Of a stretch of 64,000 bases of DNA, positions 9,014 through 18,441 are shown one piece after another (position 1 is the stretch's first letter; the number at the start of each line of letters is the position of its first letter). This DNA is from Paracoccaceae bacterium. Its GTDB lineage: Bacteria > Pseudomonadota > Alphaproteobacteria > Rhodobacterales > Rhodobacteraceae. The notes beneath the pieces were generated by a model. That model saw nothing but the letters and a program-made list of their open reading frames with translations. It was not told the origin of the DNA and made no database searches. The stretch spans positions 1-64,000 of the forward strand of contig JANSXZ010000014.1 of assembly GCA_024742705.1 (NCBI GenBank), read 5' to 3'. The position numbers and the translations under genes are program-made.

Positions 9014-9624
9014 AGGCTGCGCAGCCCGTGCGGCGTGTCGATCCGGGCGCGGAGTTCGGGCGTGGCACCCGGTTCGAACACCACGCGCGAATCGGAAAGC
9101 CGCCCCCGCAGCATCGCGCCAAGTTCCGCCGCCTGCGGATGCGCCACCACCAGTTGCCGCAACCGACATCCCGAGGCCGGCAGCAGCGTGGCCGGATGCA
9201 ACGGGCCGCCCCACTGGATCAGCGCGGGGAACAGATTGTCGAAGGGCAGCGCGCCGCCCTCGGGCACCGCCATGCGCCAGGTCAGATCGCCGCGCCGGAG
9301 CGCGACCGGCGCACCGGCATCGACCGGCAGGGCCGCCAGATCGGCCGCGAGATCGTCCGAGGCGCAGATCCAGTTGGTCAGGCGGGGCGCGCCGGAGAAC
9401 CTGTCGAGATCGAACCAGCGTGGCCGCGCGGGTGCCGGCGCGTCGGGATCGACGGCGATCGCCTCGAGATAGAGACCGTCGGCGAGGCCCAGCAGGCGGT
9501 TGTGGGTGTGAAACACGTCGTGACGGCCGCCGGCATTGAGGGCGACACCGAGACGGTCTTCGACATGGGCGGCGGCATCGGCGAGGGTTTCGCCACTGAC
9601 CGCGATGTGATCGAGCGCAAGCAT
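9010..9624 (-). CDS. VOC / glyoxalase-like domain protein
   Basis: A 204-residue protein beginning LALDHIAVSG, the standard beta-strand with metal-ligand His of the vicinal-oxygen-chelate fold, followed by HDVFHTHNRLLGL and LYLEAIAVDP (second metal-ligand Glu), then a degenerate second half. It looks like the glyoxalase-like PF13468 type rather than methylmalonyl-CoA epimerase, which is smaller, so it should not be read as the missing epimerase of the neighbouring propionate pathway. ATG at 9624 was chosen because the family match starts there; the frame remains open upstream without similarity. Coupled to the downstream GNAT gene by GTGA. Confidence 0.7.
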   Translation of the reverse strand: MLALDHIAVSGETLADAAAHVEDRLGVALNAGGRHDVFHTHNRLLGLADGLYLEAIAVDPDAPAPARPRWFDLDRFSGAPRLTNWICASDDLAADLAALPVDAGAPVALRRGDLTWRMAVPEGGALPFDNLFPALIQWGGPLHPATLLPASGCRLRQLVVAHPQAAELGAMLRGRLSDSRVVFEPGATPELRARIDTPHGLRSL

Positions 9625-9700
9625 GGCGCCAGAGTGACCCGGAACGGGTGTTACTGCCAGCCCCAAATGCGCGCCCGCCGCGCGGGTGGGCGCGGCGGGA

Positions 9701-9733
9701 GCCTCCGGCGGGAGTTTTTCCGGCAAGATGAAA
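9701..9733 (-). repeat. dispersed Rhodobacteraceae repeat, copy 1 (GCCTCCGGCGGGAG core)
   Basis: The plus-strand core GCCTCCGGCGGGAG is followed by TTTTT and AAGATGAAA. A near copy lies at 25433-25466. CTCC and GGAG can pair around a GGCG loop, followed by a T tract, so on the plus strand it resembles a tiny terminator hairpin. Here it sits between scpA and the VOC gene. I recall this element as abundant in Rhodobacteraceae genomes. Confidence 0.6.
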
Positions 9734-9775
9734 ACGATGCGCCGCGCGCCGCGGCCGGCGCGCCGCCGGTGCGGA

Positions 9776-11905
9776 TCAGGCGCGCGCGGCCTGGATCAGT
9801 TTCAGGATGTCACCGGCGGCGGCGGGAATGTTGGTGCCGGGCCCGAAGATCGCCTTGACCCCCGCATCGTAGAGAAACTGGTAGTCCTGTTGCGGGATCA
9901 CGCCGCCGCAGATGACGATGATGTCTTCGGCGCCGGCGTCGCGCAGCGCCTGCACCAGTTGCGGCGCCAGGGTCTTGTGACCCGCCGCCTGGCTGGAGAT
10001 GCCGATGACGTGGACGTCGTTGTCGACGGCATCCTGGGCTGCCTCTGCCGGGGTCTGGAAAAGCGGGCCGACATCGACGTCGAAGCCGATATCTGCGAAG
10101 GCCGTGGCGATGACCTTGGCGCCGCGGTCATGGCCGTCCTGACCCATCTTGACGACCAGCATCCGCGGACGGCGGCCTTCGGTTTCTGCGAAGGCGTCGA
10201 CGGATTTCTGGATCTCGGCAAAGCCTGCGTCGCCCTCGTAGGCGGCGCCGTAGACGCCTGCCAGTGTGCGGACCTCGGCGCGGTGGCGTCCGAAGGGTTT
10301 TTCCATGGCCATGCTGATTTCTCCGACGGTGGCACGGGCGCGGGCGGCTTCGACCGCGGCCTCGAGAAGGTTGCCGCCCTCGGTGGCGCGGCGGGTGAGT
10401 TCCTGGAGCGTGGCCGCGCAGGCATCGGCATCGCGGGTGGCGCGGATCTTTTCGAGCCGGGCGATCTGGCCCTCACGGACGCGGGCGTTGTCGATTTCCA
10501 GGATGTCGATGGGATCTTCGCGGTCCTTGCGGTACTTGTTGACGCCGACGATCACCTCGGTCCCGCGGTCGATCCCGGCCTGGCGCTGGGCGGCGGTTTC
10601 CTCGATCCGCAGTTTCGGCATACCCGAGGCGACCGCCTTGGTCATGCCGCCCATTTCCTCGACTTCTTCGATCAACTTCCACGCCGCTTCGGCCAGATCG
10701 TGCGTCAGCTTTTCGACGTAGTACGAGCCGGCGAGCGGATCGACCACATTGGTGACGCCGGTTTCTTCCTGCAGGATCAGCTGGGTGTTGCGGGCGATGC
10801 GGGCACTGAAATCGGTTGGCAGAGCGATCGCCTCGTCGAGCGCGTTGGTGTGCAGCGACTGGGTGCCGCCCAGCACCGCCGACATCGCCTCGTATGCGGT
10901 GCGGATCACGTTGTTGTAGGGATCCTGTTCCTGAAGCGACACGCCCGAGGTCTGGCAATGGGTGCGCAGCATCGATGACTTGGGGTTCTTCGGTTCGAAT
11001 TCGGCCATGATGCGGTGCCAGAGCAGCCGCGCGGCGCGCAGTTTGGCGGCCTCCATGAAAAAGTTCATGCCGATGCAGAAGAAGAACGACAGGCGCCCGG
11101 CGAAGGCATCCACATCCATGCCGCGCGCGATGGCGGCGCGGACGTATTCGCGGCCGTCGGCCAGGGTGAAGGCCAGTTCCTGCACCAGGTTCGCGCCGGC
11201 CTCCTGCATGTGGTAGCCGGAAATCGAGATCGAGTTGAATTTCGGCATTTCGGCCGAGGTGTATTCAATGATGTCGGCGATGATCCGCATCGACGGTTCG
11301 GGCGGATAGATATAGGTGTTGCGGACCATGAACTCCTTCAGGATGTCGTTCTGGATGGTGCCCGAAAGCACCGCGCGCGAATGGCCCTGTTCCTCGCCGG
11401 TGACGATGAAGCTGGCCAGCACCGGGATCACCGCGCCGTTCATCGTCATCGAAACCGAAACCTTGTCGAGCGGGATTCCGTCGAAGAGGATCTTCATGTC
11501 CTCGACGCTGTCGATGGCGACGCCGGCCTTGCCCACATCGCCTTCCACACGCGGGTGATCGCTGTCATAGCCGCGGTGCGTGGCCAGATCGAAGGCCACC
11601 GACACGCCCTGCTGGCCGGCGGCAAGACCGCGCCGGTAGAACGCGTTGGATTCCTCGGCGGTGGAAAATCCGGCGTACTGGCGGATCGTCCAGGGCCGGC
11701 CGGCGTACATCGTCGCCTTCACGCCACGGGTGAAGGGCGCCTCGCCGGGGACCGACCCCAGATGCGAGAGCCCTTCCAGATCGGATTGGGTGTACAACGG
11801 CTGAACCGCGATGCCTTCCAGTGTGTTCCACGTCAGGTCATCCACGTCGCGGCCGCGCAGTTCCTGCTGGGCCATCTTGCGCCAGGCTTCGGTCTTGGCT
11901 GTCAT
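9776..11905 (-). CDS. scpA: methylmalonyl-CoA mutase
   Basis: A 709-residue adenosylcobalamin-dependent mutase converting (R)-methylmalonyl-CoA to succinyl-CoA, the last step of propionyl-CoA assimilation. The N-terminal catalytic barrel shows [18 protein letters not shown] and the substrate-pocket region [12 protein letters not shown]; the C-terminal B12 domain has the cobalt-ligand motif DGHDRG at about 589-594 and [12 protein letters not shown]. The single-chain length is that of the homodimeric type. ATG at 11905 has AGAGGA upstream and matches the family start MTAKTEAWR; the frame is open 30 codons further up but that part is not conserved. It lies apart from pccA, separated by an oppositely read DUF4174 gene. 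Confidence 0.95.
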   Translation of the reverse strand: MTAKTEAWRKMAQQELRGRDVDDLTWNTLEGIAVQPLYTQSDLEGLSHLGSVPGEAPFTRGVKATMYAGRPWTIRQYAGFSTAEESNAFYRRGLAAGQQGVSVAFDLATHRGYDSDHPRVEGDVGKAGVAIDSVEDMKILFDGIPLDKVSVSMTMNGAVIPVLASFIVTGEEQGHSRAVLSGTIQNDILKEFMVRNTYIYPPEPSMRIIADIIEYTSAEMPKFNSISISGYHMQEAGANLVQELAFTLADGREYVRAAIARGMDVDAFAGRLSFFFCIGMNFFMEAAKLRAARLLWHRIMAEFEPKNPKSSMLRTHCQTSGVSLQEQDPYNNVIRTAYEAMSAVLGGTQSLHTNALDEAIALPTDFSARIARNTQLILQEETGVTNVVDPLAGSYYVEKLTHDLAEAAWKLIEEVEEMGGMTKAVASGMPKLRIEETAAQRQAGIDRGTEVIVGVNKYRKDREDPIDILEIDNARVREGQIARLEKIRATRDADACAATLQELTRRATEGGNLLEAAVEAARARATVGEISMAMEKPFGRHRAEVRTLAGVYGAAYEGDAGFAEIQKSVDAFAETEGRRPRMLVVKMGQDGHDRGAKVIATAFADIGFDVDVGPLFQTPAEAAQDAVDNDVHVIGISSQAAGHKTLAPQLVQALRDAGAEDIIVICGGVIPQQDYQFLYDAGVKAIFGPGTNIPAAAGDILKLIQAARA

Positions 11906-12036
11906 CTGTGCATCCTCTGTTCGTTCAGTCCGGGGCGCGGGGCGTGCGGCCCCGGCCGAAATTATTGTAGGTTCGGTGGTATCTAGTGTTCGCAATGCAT
12001 CGTCGGGGTCTTATATCTGGGACGACAGGAGTGCCC

Positions 12037-12528
12037 ATGAAGAACCGCTTGATGACCTATACCTTCTGTGCGCTGATGCCTCTGGCACCGGGCGCGCAGG
12101 CGCAGGACGCCTCGGCGCCCGTTGCCGGCGATGCCGGATTGACGGCGTCCGAAGAGATCGAGGCGCTGATCCGCCCGGCCGGAGACAGCGACCTGAGCGA
12201 ATTTCTCTGGATCAAGCGCCCGGTCATCGTGTTTGCCGACAGTGCCGCGGACCCGGCCTATGCCGAACAGATCGAACTGCTCAGCGACCGGCTGGAAGAC
12301 CTGCGCGACCGTGATGTCATCGTTCTGACCGATACGGACCCCGCCGCGCAATCGCCGCTGCGGTCCAAACTGCGGCCGCGCGGCTTCATGCTGGTGCTGG
12401 TCGGCAAGGACGGGGGCGTGAAGCTGCGCAAGCCGCTGCCCTGGTCGGTGCGCGAACTGTCGCGGTCGATCGACAAGATGCCGATGCGGGCCCGCGAAAT
12501 CCGCGAACGGCGCGGCGCCGACGGCTAG
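12037..12528 (+). CDS. DUF4174 domain exported protein
   Basis: A 163-residue protein with a signal peptide (MKNRLMTYTFCALMPLAPG, ending AQAQ) and one DUF4174 domain: LSEFLWIKRPVIVFAD, RDVIVLTDTDP, LRPRGFMLVLVGKDGGVKLRKP. The domain looks thioredoxin-like in its strand pattern but has no CxxC. ATG at 12037 follows ACAGGAG; an upstream in-frame ATG lacks a ribosome site and would bury the signal peptide. It is the only plus-strand gene between scpA and pccA. Role unknown; likely periplasmic. Confidence 0.75.
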   Translation: MKNRLMTYTFCALMPLAPGAQAQDASAPVAGDAGLTASEEIEALIRPAGDSDLSEFLWIKRPVIVFADSAADPAYAEQIELLSDRLEDLRDRDVIVLTDTDPAAQSPLRSKLRPRGFMLVLVGKDGGVKLRKPLPWSVRELSRSIDKMPMRAREIRERRGADG

Positions 12529-12581
12529 GGCCGCGCGGCCCCCGCGAAACGGGGCGCGCGCCTGGATGGGTGACGTGGCGG

Positions 12582-14582
12582 TCACTCGAACTCCATGATC
12601 ACATCGTCCACCGCCAGGCTGTCGCCGGCACCGGCATTGATCCTTGAGACCACGCCCTTGCGTTCGGCACGCAGGATGTTTTCCATCTTCATCGCCTCGA
12701 CGGTGCACAGTGCCTGGCCTTCCTGCACCTCGTCGCCGACCTCGACATTGACCTTCACGATCAGGCCGGGCATCGGGCACAGCAACATCTTCGAGGTGTC
12801 GGCGGCCTGCTTTTCGGGCATCAGTTCGGCCAGTTGCGCCTGGCGCGGGGTGCGCACATGCACCGGCATGTCCGCGCCACGGCTGCGGATGCGGAACCCC
12901 GACGTGATCTTTCCAACCTTCAGAACCAGCGGCGCGCCGTCCAGTTCGATCACCGCAAGCTGATCGCCCGGTGTCCAGGCGCTGGCCACACGGTGCGTCG
13001 CGCCATCGGCGAATGTGACCGTGGATCCGGCGGTATCAGCGTCGATCGTCACGTCGTAGCGCACGCCCTGCAGGGTCACCACCCAGTCACGGCCTACCTT
13101 GCGCTCGTGATTGTCCATCCGCCCCGAAACCCGCGCCCGGCGGATTTCGGCAACCCGGTGCATCGCCGCCGTGGCCGCCGCGATCCGGCGCAATTCGGGT
13201 TCGGGCAGCGCGACACCGTGAAAGCCATCGGGATATTCCTCGGCTATGAAGGCGGTGGTGATGTCGCCCGAGACGAATTTCGGGTGATCCATGACCGCCG
13301 CGAGGAACGGCAGGTTGTGGCCGATGCCTTCCACCTCGAACCGGTCCAGAGCCACGCGCATGCGTTCGATCGCCTCGCCGCGCGTCGGCGCCCAGGTGCA
13401 CAGCTTGGCGATCATCGGATCGTAGTACATGCTGATTTCGCCGCCTTCGAACACGCCGGTGTCGTTGCGCACCACATGATCGGCTTCGGCCACTTCGGCG
13501 GGCGGGCGATAGCGTGTCAGACGCCCGATCGACGGCAGGAACCCGCGATAGGGATCTTCCGCATAGAGCCGGTTTTCGATGGCCCAGCCGTTCAGCTGCA
13601 CGTCTTCCTGGGTGATGCTCAGCGGTTCGCCATTGGCCACGCGGATCATCTGTTCAACCAGATCGACGCCGGTGATCAGCTCGGTCACCGGATGTTCGAC
13701 CTGAAGCCGGGTGTTCATCTCAAGGAAATAGAAGTTCTTGTCGCCGTCGACGATGAATTCGACCGTTCCGGCGCTGGCGTAATCCACCGCCTGCGCCAGC
13801 GCGACAGCCTGCTGGCCCATCGCGCGGCGGGTTTCTTCATCTAGAAACGGGCTAGGTGCCTCCTCGACCACCTTCTGGTTGCGGCGCTGGATCGAACACT
13901 CGCGTTCGCCCAGGTAGATGCCATTGCCATGCGCATCGCAGAGCACCTGGATTTCGATGTGCCGCGGCTGGGTCACGAATTTTTCGATAAAGATACGGTC
14001 GTCGCCAAAGCTGCTGGCGGCCTCGTTCTTCGAGCTCTGGAACCCCTCGCGCGCCTCGGCATCGTCCCATGCGATGCGCATCCCCTTGCCGCCGCCTCCG
14101 GCGCTGGCCTTGATCATCACCGGGTACCCGATCTGCCCGGAAATCTTCACCGCTTCGTCCGCGTCGGCGATCAGCCCCATGTAGCCAGGCACCGTACTGA
14201 CGCCGGCCTCCTGCGCGATCTTCTTCGACGTGATCTTGTCGCCCATCTTTTCGATGGCACCCACGGGGGGCCCGATGAAGGCCACGCCGGCCGCCGAAAG
14301 CGCCTCGGCAAAGCGGGCGTTTTCGGAAAGGAAACCGTATCCGGGATGAACCGCCTCGGCACCCGAGGCCTTGATCGCGTCCATCACCTTGTCGATCACG
14401 ATATACGACTGATTGGCCGGCGGCGGACCGATGTGAATCGCTTCGTCGGCCATTTTCACATGCAGCGCGTTCTTGTCGGCGTCCGAATAGATCGCAACTG
14501 TGGCAATGCCCATCTTGCGGGCCGTCTTGATCACCCGGCAGGCGATCTCTCCGCGGTTCGCGATCAGAATTTTGTTAAACAT
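12582..14582 (-). CDS. pccA: propionyl-CoA carboxylase, biotin carboxylase/carrier subunit
   Basis: A 666-residue alpha subunit. It carboxylates biotin with ATP and bicarbonate and hands the carboxyl group to PccB, giving methylmalonyl-CoA. In order: biotin carboxylase N-domain (FNKILIANRGEIACR at 2-16), ATP-grasp with the glycine loop KASAGGGGKGMRIAW near 160, the ECSIQRRNQKVVEEAPSP region, the RLQVEHPVTE signature, the BT linker (residues about 470-590) and the biotinyl domain with EAMKMEN, biotin on the lysine near 632. The linker domain identifies PCC rather than acetyl-CoA carboxylase AccC. It is the distal gene of the minus-strand pcc group, with pccB 2.1 kb upstream. Confidence 0.95.
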   Translation of the reverse strand: MFNKILIANRGEIACRVIKTARKMGIATVAIYSDADKNALHVKMADEAIHIGPPPANQSYIVIDKVMDAIKASGAEAVHPGYGFLSENARFAEALSAAGVAFIGPPVGAIEKMGDKITSKKIAQEAGVSTVPGYMGLIADADEAVKISGQIGYPVMIKASAGGGGKGMRIAWDDAEAREGFQSSKNEAASSFGDDRIFIEKFVTQPRHIEIQVLCDAHGNGIYLGERECSIQRRNQKVVEEAPSPFLDEETRRAMGQQAVALAQAVDYASAGTVEFIVDGDKNFYFLEMNTRLQVEHPVTELITGVDLVEQMIRVANGEPLSITQEDVQLNGWAIENRLYAEDPYRGFLPSIGRLTRYRPPAEVAEADHVVRNDTGVFEGGEISMYYDPMIAKLCTWAPTRGEAIERMRVALDRFEVEGIGHNLPFLAAVMDHPKFVSGDITTAFIAEEYPDGFHGVALPEPELRRIAAATAAMHRVAEIRRARVSGRMDNHERKVGRDWVVTLQGVRYDVTIDADTAGSTVTFADGATHRVASAWTPGDQLAVIELDGAPLVLKVGKITSGFRIRSRGADMPVHVRTPRQAQLAELMPEKQAADTSKMLLCPMPGLIVKVNVEVGDEVQEGQALCTVEAMKMENILRAERKGVVSRINAGAGDSLAVDDVIMEFE

Positions 14583-14705
14583 GGAACGTCCTTCGTGTGG
14601 GAGCTTGGGAAACGCAGCGCGGCGCGGGAAAGCGCGACCGCGCGCGCTGCAAGACGGAAATCGGCGCCGGCCGGCGCCTTTGGCGGGATCGGATCGGCCG
14701 GGCGG

Positions 14706-15062
14706 TCATGGGTTCGGCCCGGCGATGGCATCGGGAAAGCTGGCGCGGGCGCGCGCAGCGTCGATGCGCAGGAGCGCGTCGTAGCTGGCCGGATCGAACG
14801 GATCTTCCGCCGGCACCACCTCGCGCCCGAAAAGCCAGCTGAGCCTGCCCGCATCAAGATTGCCGCGTTCGAACGGCGCTTCGCCGAAATGTGCCCAGAG
14901 CGCGGCCAGAAAACCGGCATCGGCGCGTTTGTCGGCGGGCCGCCTGTCAGCATAGCGCGCGCGCTCGGTTATCGGCGTGACGCCCTTGGGATTGGGACGG
15001 CGGATCGTGAACTGAAAATCAGTACCAGGAAGGCGGCCGGGAAAACCACGGTGTTTCAGCAT
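14706..15062 (-). CDS. hypothetical protein in the pcc locus
   Basis: A 118-residue soluble protein of no family I recognise. It begins MLKHRGFPGRLPGTDFQF and contains RRPNPKGVTPITERARY and LWAHFGEAPFERG, with a helical acidic C-terminal half. ATG at 15062 was chosen over a longer frame whose first 16 residues look non-coding. There are no membrane segments, cysteines or metal motifs. It is on the same strand between a small lipoprotein and pccA; 123 bases separate it from pccA, including a perfect 16-base palindrome. I recall homologues next to pccA in other Rhodobacteraceae, which suggests a conserved but unexplained link to propionyl-CoA carboxylase. Confidence 0.65.
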   Translation of the reverse strand: MLKHRGFPGRLPGTDFQFTIRRPNPKGVTPITERARYADRRPADKRADAGFLAALWAHFGEAPFERGNLDAGRLSWLFGREVVPAEDPFDPASYDALLRIDAARARASFPDAIAGPNP

Positions 15063-15137
15063 GGCACACCGCCTTCGCGCCACGCCGGTGCCGGCGCGTG
15101 CGGGGCGCATCCGCGAAGGCCGCGCCCCGCGAACGGG

Positions 15138-15284
15138 TTACTTGTACTTACCCGTGTAAACCGGCTCGACCGAAATCGGTTCCGGCTCGATATAGACAAA
15201 TTCTTCTTCCTGCTGCGTACCTGCGCAGGCAGCGACGGTGAGCAGAATGCCCGCCATCGCAAAGAACTTGATGCTCTTCGACAT
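15138..15284 (-). CDS. 48-residue lipoprotein in the pcc locus
   Basis: A very short gene read on the minus strand: ATG at 15284 with AGGAG seven bases upstream, TAA at 15138. The product has a lysine-containing start MSKSIKFF, a hydrophobic core AMAGILLTV and a lipobox ending AAC-A at Cys20, then a short acidic tail (QQEEEFVYIEPEP) ending YTGKYK. The lipobox predicts signal peptidase II processing and a 29-residue membrane-anchored peptide. A GC-rich inverted repeat (15100-15108 with 15122-15130) lies right after the stop. Function unknown. Confidence 0.7.
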   Translation of the reverse strand: MSKSIKFFAMAGILLTVAACAGTQQEEEFVYIEPEPISVEPVYTGKYK

Positions 15285-15498
15285 CTGTGTCTCCTGACGT
15301 TTATGCGTGTGCGGGCCGGGGTTTGCCCCCCGCTCCGCACTGTCTTCGAGGTAAGAGGCCCTTGGGTTGGCCCCGCACCCAGCCTAGCGGAATCCGCCGG
15401 CAAAAGATATCCACAGCCCGCCAGCAGCAGGGTTTGTGACTCCAGAGCATCAGTTGACACCTGTGTTGAGCTTTGCGCCCCAAGATGTTGTGCAGGCA

Positions 15499-15975
15499 TC
15501 AAAAAGCCTCCCAGATACAGCGCGTGCCCGCGAGGCGGAAAAGCTCGAAATACTGGGTGGCCTCGGGTTCGGCCGCCCCGAAGGCGACCGGGCGATCGGC
15601 CATCGATATCACCACACGCCGCGGTTTCAGGCCCTGGTCGCGGGCATAGGGCACCGCGGTTTCGGCGCAAAGCACCGCCATATCGGCCAGCGCATCCGCC
15701 GCCGTGACCGTCCCGCCCGACCGCGCGATGGACGGCGCCACATATCGAAACCGCAGCCACAGACCATCGGTTGCCGTCTGGTGCAACACCTCGCTCAACT
15801 CGACCATTTGGCCCGAAGGCAACGCCGGTTCGCCGGCCGCGGCGCCACCGCAAAGCAACGCCAGAACCAAGGCGCAGCCCCGGCGCCTCGCGGTTGTGCG
15901 GGCTCCTCCCGCCGGGGCTGCAAACGCGCGGCACGTGGCCGGCGTGTGTACACTTATCTTTCCAAGCCGGACCAT
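15499..15975 (-). CDS. DUF6497 exported protein
   Basis: A 158-residue protein with a long basic leader and a hydrophobic stretch RRGCALVLALLCGG near 32-45 followed by AAAG, a probable signal peptide. The mature domain (ELSEVLHQTATDGLWLRFRYVAPS, DMAVLCAET, RRVVISMADRPV) matches what I know as DUF6497, a family centred on Rhodobacteraceae. The start at 15975 is supported by a one-base overlap (TAATG) with the stop of the upstream cupin gene, which implies translational coupling. The usual family length is shorter, so a start inside the leader is possible. Function unknown. Confidence 0.65.
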   Translation of the reverse strand: MVRLGKISVHTPATCRAFAAPAGGARTTARRRGCALVLALLCGGAAAGEPALPSGQMVELSEVLHQTATDGLWLRFRYVAPSIARSGGTVTAADALADMAVLCAETAVPYARDQGLKPRRVVISMADRPVAFGAAEPEATQYFELFRLAGTRCIWEAF

Positions 15976-16373
15976 TACTGCGCGGTTTCATCCGTCGTGT
16001 CAAATGTCGCGGGCGATACGATCTCGATCAGTTCCAGATCATCGGAATGGCGCACCTCGCGGTGCTTGATCCCCGGTGGCTGCAAGACGCAGGAACCGGC
16101 GCGCAAAACATGCTCACCCGTGGCTTCATATTCGAAGACGACCCAGCCCCGGGTCACATAGACCATCTGGAAATCCAGATCGTGGCTGTGCCAAGTACCG
16201 GGGCTTTCCATGCCGGGAACCGCGCGGATCACATGCGCGCCGAAACGCCCGCGGGTTGCGTCGTTGATGCCCAGATCGCGGTATTCGAAGAACGGGCGCA
16301 GCCCCTGCCCCTCGAACCGGCCGGCATCGGCATGGGCGATGCAGAATGCCTGGTTCTTCCACAATTGCGTCAT
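15975..16373 (-). CDS. cupin domain protein
   Basis: A 132-residue single-domain cupin. Cupin motif 1 shows as GTWHSHDLDFQMVYVTRGW (His-x-His and a downstream Glu/Gln position) and motif 2 as QPPGIKHREVRHSDD, so the metal-binding site seems present. ATG at 16373 starts the family match; upstream in-frame sequence is out-of-frame neighbour. It lies 2 bases after the preceding 113-residue gene and overlaps DUF6497 by TAATG, so these three with pccB are one transcription unit. Substrate or ligand unknown; a metabolite sensor or isomerase role tied to acyl-CoA metabolism would be speculation. Confidence 0.8.
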   Translation of the reverse strand: MTQLWKNQAFCIAHADAGRFEGQGLRPFFEYRDLGINDATRGRFGAHVIRAVPGMESPGTWHSHDLDFQMVYVTRGWVVFEYEATGEHVLRAGSCVLQPPGIKHREVRHSDDLELIEIVSPATFDTTDETAQ

Positions 16374-16375
16374 GT

Positions 16376-16717
16376 TCAGCGCCCTCCCCTCGTGGCGTGG
16401 CGCAGCCAGCGGCGCCGGTGCGCGGGATCGTTCAGAACGGCCGCGACCCGCGCGACATCCGCCGCCGCCACCGGGCCGGCCGCACGGCCGCCCGCGGTAA
16501 CAGCCCACCCTCCGGCGTCAGGCGCCAGATGCACCACCGGCGAAAACCCGCGCCGCCGGCGCAGCGCCCGCCACAGATCCTGCCTGATCTGATGCGCCAG
16601 ACGCAGGGCGTCTCCGCCGCCCAGCCAGGTGTGCGCGCCGATGTCGAACCGCGCGGGCAAACGCCGGGCCAGCGTCACGGCCCCTTCGGCCCGCAGGATG
16701 TGCCAGCTTCCGCGCAT
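16376..16717 (-). CDS. hypothetical protein directly after pccB
   Basis: A 113-residue arginine-rich protein starting MRGSWHILRAEGAVTLARR. It contains HLAPDAGGWAVTAGGRAAG and ends in a basic DPAHRRRWLRHATRGGR. The ATG lies 1 base beyond the pccB TAA, so translation is probably coupled to pccB. No transmembrane segment or known motif; I do not recognise the family beyond recalling that an equivalent small gene follows pccB in related genomes. Confidence 0.6.
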   Translation of the reverse strand: MRGSWHILRAEGAVTLARRLPARFDIGAHTWLGGGDALRLAHQIRQDLWRALRRRRGFSPVVHLAPDAGGWAVTAGGRAAGPVAAADVARVAAVLNDPAHRRRWLRHATRGGR

Positions 16718-16718
16718 C

Positions 16719-18251
16719 TTACAACGGGATGTTGTCGTGCTTTTTCCACGGCATCTGCACCCGTTTGGCGCGCAGCGAGGCAAAGGCGCGTGCCACACGT
16801 TTGCGCGTGGAATGCGGCTGGATCACCTCGTCGATGAACCCGCGTTCGGCGGCGACAAAGGGGTTGGCGAACCGCGCCTCGTAATCGGCGGTGTGCCGGG
16901 CCAGCTTTTCGGGGTCTTTCAGATCGGCGCGGTGAATGATCTCGGTTGCGCCCTTGGCCCCCATCACCGCGATTTCGGATGTCGGCCAGGCGTAATTGAT
17001 ATCGCCCTGCAGATGCTTGGACGACATCACCACATAGGCGCCGCCATAGGCCTTGCGGGTGATCACCGTGATCTTGGGCACGGTCGCTTCGCCATAGGCG
17101 AACAAAAGCTTGGCACCGTGTTTGATGACCCCGTTGTATTCCTGCGTGGTGCCAGGCAGGAAGCCGGGCACGTCCACCAGCGTCAGCAAGGGGATTTCAA
17201 AGCAATCGCAGAACCTTACAAAGCGCGCGGCCTTGCGGGCGCTGTCGATGTCGAGGCACCCGGCCAGCACCATCGGCTGGTTGGCCACCACGCCCACGGT
17301 CTGGCCTTCCAGGCGGATGAAACCGGTGATGATGTTCTTGGCGAATTCGCCCTGGATCTCGTAGAAATCCGCCTCGTCGGCCAGCTTGAGGATCAGTTCC
17401 TTCATGTCGTAGGGCATGTTGGGGTTTTCCGGCACCAGCGTATCGAGCGAATCCTCGATGCGGGCGGGATCGTCGAAGAAGGGGCGCACGGGCGGCTTTT
17501 CGCGGTTGGACGCGGGCAGGAAATCGACCAGCCGGCGCACCTCGGCCAGGGCTTCGACATCGTTCTCGAAGGCCGCGTCGGCCACCGACGACTTGCGCGT
17601 GTGGGTGCCGGCGCCGCCCAGTTCCTCGGCGGTGACCTGTTCGTTGGTCACGGTCTTCACCACATCGGGGCCGGTCACGAACATGTACGAGCTGTCGCGC
17701 ACCATGAAGATGAAATCGGTCATCGCGGGCGAATAGACCGCGCCGCCGGCGCAGGGCCCCATGATCACGCTGATCTGCGGCACCACGCCCGAGGCCATGA
17801 TGTTGCGCTGGAACACGTCGCCATAGCCGGCCAGCGAATCGACGCCCTCCTGGATGCGCGCGCCACCCGAATCGTTGATGCCGATGACAGGCGCGCCGTT
17901 CTGCACTGCCATATCCATGATCTTGCAGATCTTTTTCGCATGGGTTGCAGAAACCGACCCGCCGAGGACAGTGAAATCCTGGCTGAAGACATAGACCTGG
18001 CGGCCATTGATCGTGCCCCATCCCGTCACCACGCCGTCACCGGCGGGCTTTTGCTGTTCCATGCCGAAATCGGTGCAGCGGTGGGTGACGAACATGTCGA
18101 ACTCTTCGAACGAACCTTCGTCGACCAGCAGGTCGATGCGTTCGCGCGCGGTCAGCTTGCCGCGCCCGTGCTGGGCGTCGATGCGCGGCTGGCCGCCGCC
18201 CAGACGGGCGGTTTCGCGGCGGTCTTCGAGTTCGGCAAGGATGTCTTTCAT
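16719..18251 (-). CDS. pccB: propionyl-CoA carboxylase, carboxyltransferase subunit
   Basis: A 510-residue beta subunit with N- and C-terminal crotonase-fold carboxyltransferase domains. It moves the carboxyl group from biotin to propionyl-CoA. Visible signatures are [18 protein letters not shown], the oxyanion region [24 protein letters not shown], and in the second half [12 protein letters not shown] and [12 protein letters not shown]. The start ATG at 18251 is followed upstream by a 190-base gap shared with the divergent MFS gene and containing two GCAAATTTGC boxes, the likely PccR operator. First gene of the run pccB, 113-aa, cupin, DUF6497, lipoprotein, 118-aa, pccA. Confidence 0.96.
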   Translation of the reverse strand: MKDILAELEDRRETARLGGGQPRIDAQHGRGKLTARERIDLLVDEGSFEEFDMFVTHRCTDFGMEQQKPAGDGVVTGWGTINGRQVYVFSQDFTVLGGSVSATHAKKICKIMDMAVQNGAPVIGINDSGGARIQEGVDSLAGYGDVFQRNIMASGVVPQISVIMGPCAGGAVYSPAMTDFIFMVRDSSYMFVTGPDVVKTVTNEQVTAEELGGAGTHTRKSSVADAAFENDVEALAEVRRLVDFLPASNREKPPVRPFFDDPARIEDSLDTLVPENPNMPYDMKELILKLADEADFYEIQGEFAKNIITGFIRLEGQTVGVVANQPMVLAGCLDIDSARKAARFVRFCDCFEIPLLTLVDVPGFLPGTTQEYNGVIKHGAKLLFAYGEATVPKITVITRKAYGGAYVVMSSKHLQGDINYAWPTSEIAVMGAKGATEIIHRADLKDPEKLARHTADYEARFANPFVAAERGFIDEVIQPHSTRKRVARAFASLRAKRVQMPWKKHDNIPL

Positions 18252-18316
18252 GGGTCGGCTCCCTCAGGGTTTGGCGGACCATAGGCTGTTGGCACGCGGA
18301 TCCAAAGCGGTTTTGA

Positions 18317-18369
18317 GCAAATTTGCATATCTAATACTTTACCAGATCAGCTAAATGCAAATTTGCAAA
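18317..18369. promoter_or_regulatory. probable PccR operator in the pccB / MFS intergenic region
   Basis: Two perfect palindromes GCAAATTTGC at 18317-18326 and 18357-18366, with centres 40 bases apart; the second extends into TTTGCAAA (18362-18369). The stretch is strikingly AT-rich against its surroundings. From memory, ScfR-type regulators such as Rhodobacter sphaeroides PccR recognise paired TTTGCAAA elements, and the same word occurs before pccR here. The position, 66-118 bases upstream of the pccB ATG, fits a promoter-proximal operator. Confidence 0.65.
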
Positions 18370-18441
18370 TCTTATTCATAGCCCACAGGCAGAACGCAAC
18401 GGAAAATAGACTTGGCCGCAACGCCGGCCTAGATACCTCGC

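Noticed and set aside
9010..9624. The VOC protein as methylmalonyl-CoA epimerase, because it is next to scpA
   Set aside because: Epimerases are about 130-150 residues with a different motif set; this 204-residue protein fits the glyoxalase-like type and is coupled to a GNAT gene instead.
14663..14678. A perfect palindrome GGCGCCGGCCGGCGCC between pccA and the 118-aa gene
   Set aside because: In sequence this GC-rich such palindromes arise easily; it has no T tract and no second copy in a regulatory position, so it is not called as a site.
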